A DNA stretch of 34,041 nt from positions 1 through 34,041 of the forward strand of contig JAFRJB010000007.1 of the NCBI GenBank assembly GCA_017432485.1, written 5' to 3'. Under the pieces are notes generated by a model. The model saw nothing but the letters and a program-made list of their open reading frames with translations. It had not been told where the DNA came from and made no database searches. The stretch comes from Clostridia bacterium (GTDB taxonomy: Bacteria > Bacillota > Clostridia > Oscillospirales > Acutalibacteraceae). Both the position numbers and the translations under genes were made by a program. This document shows, one piece after another, positions 33,819 through 34,041 of this stretch; positions within the stretch are counted from its first letter, which is position 1; each line of letters starts with the position of its first letter.

Positions 33819-34041
33819 TAGGGTAAAAGCAATTGACCCTTAATAGCCTCTCGCTTGCCCTATTCGGCTAATTCCTCTGCTTTTTCTTTGTTTGGCGGAA
33901 GCCAAACTGCATCAAAATCATAGAAATTATCTCGAACATTCCTACGCGAGAGGTGCTGCGCAGTTTTGGTCTGCCTGATTTTTACAAAGGCAAGGCAAAA
34001 CAGCGAAGTAATGCTGTCGCATTGCGAGATGTTTTAACGCA
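33819..34041. mobile_element. Second MITE copy, cut by the window end
   Basis: It begins TAGGGTAAAAG and follows the element at 30029 along its length (GCCTCTC...GCCCT, GCGAGAGGTGCT.CGCAGTTTTGGT, AATGCTGTCGCATTGC, GTTTTAACGCA). About 55 further bases would be expected beyond the window. The hairpin GTTTGGC-GGAA-GCCAAAC (33890-33907) matches GATTGGC-GCCA-GCCAATC of the first copy with a compensatory pair change. The 99 nt before it hold only a short palindromic stretch (CAGTCGCGCCAATCGCGCG). Confidence 0.8.

Overview
This window looks like a chromosomal segment of a low-to-moderate GC Gram-positive anaerobe, most likely a gut Clostridia member of the Oscillospiraceae/Ruminococcaceae type. The reasons are strong AGGAGG-like ribosome sites, consensus sigma-A promoters, a type I dockerin, an (S/P)PXTG-like sorting signal, FeoA/FeoA/FeoB iron uptake, CsoR-CopA copper export and large exported repeat proteins. 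The assignment is by gene content only.

Layout. 1-71: 3' part of a tRNA-Ser(GGA) and its terminator. 556-3582: exported caspase-fold (C14-like) protein with Ig-like, Cys-rich and Fn3-like modules. 4203-7367 (-): cytoplasmic GH38 alpha-mannosidase. 7887-16418: exported 2,843-residue subtilase with leucine-rich repeats, 24 Cys/His-rich units and a C-terminal dockerin. 16606-17484: small BspA-like LRR protein. 17707-20181: wall-anchored Ig/MBG-like protein. 20297-21391: SPFH/YdjI-like protein with a zinc ribbon. 21601-24398 (-): csoR-copA copper operon. 24634-27302: two neighbouring NAD(P)-binding SDR proteins. 27386-30516 (-): iron operon feoA-feoA-feoB-FeoB-associated Cys-rich peptide, interrupted between the two feoA genes by a MITE. 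30725-31093: divergent DtxR-type regulator. 31236-33683: GH3 beta-glucosidase. 33819-end: a second, truncated copy of the MITE.

How the parts work together. The iron block is a self-contained regulon. A DtxR-type repressor whose visible metal ligands are of the iron-sensing kind (Met, Cys, Glu, His) is divergent from feo, and four GTTAGC-N4-GCTAAC palindromes lie at the feo promoter and inside the operon. The copper block has the same promoter logic: in both cases a palindrome fills the 17-bp spacer of a perfect TTGACA/TATAAT promoter. The surface block (caspase-like protein, dockerin subtilase, LRR protein, sorted Ig protein) suggests extracellular protein processing and adhesion. The two glycosidases suggest intracellular oligosaccharide breakdown.

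The intergenic DNA is unusually structured. Four loci hold strings of different small hairpins joined by a near-constant 6-8-nt separator (CTTCAT/ATGAAG or ACWTCAC). Two of these are preceded by tandem 22-bp repeats and lie near a REP-like GGAACCGTCC motif. Three other gaps hold tandem heptamers. With the covarying MITE, these are the most novel material in the window.
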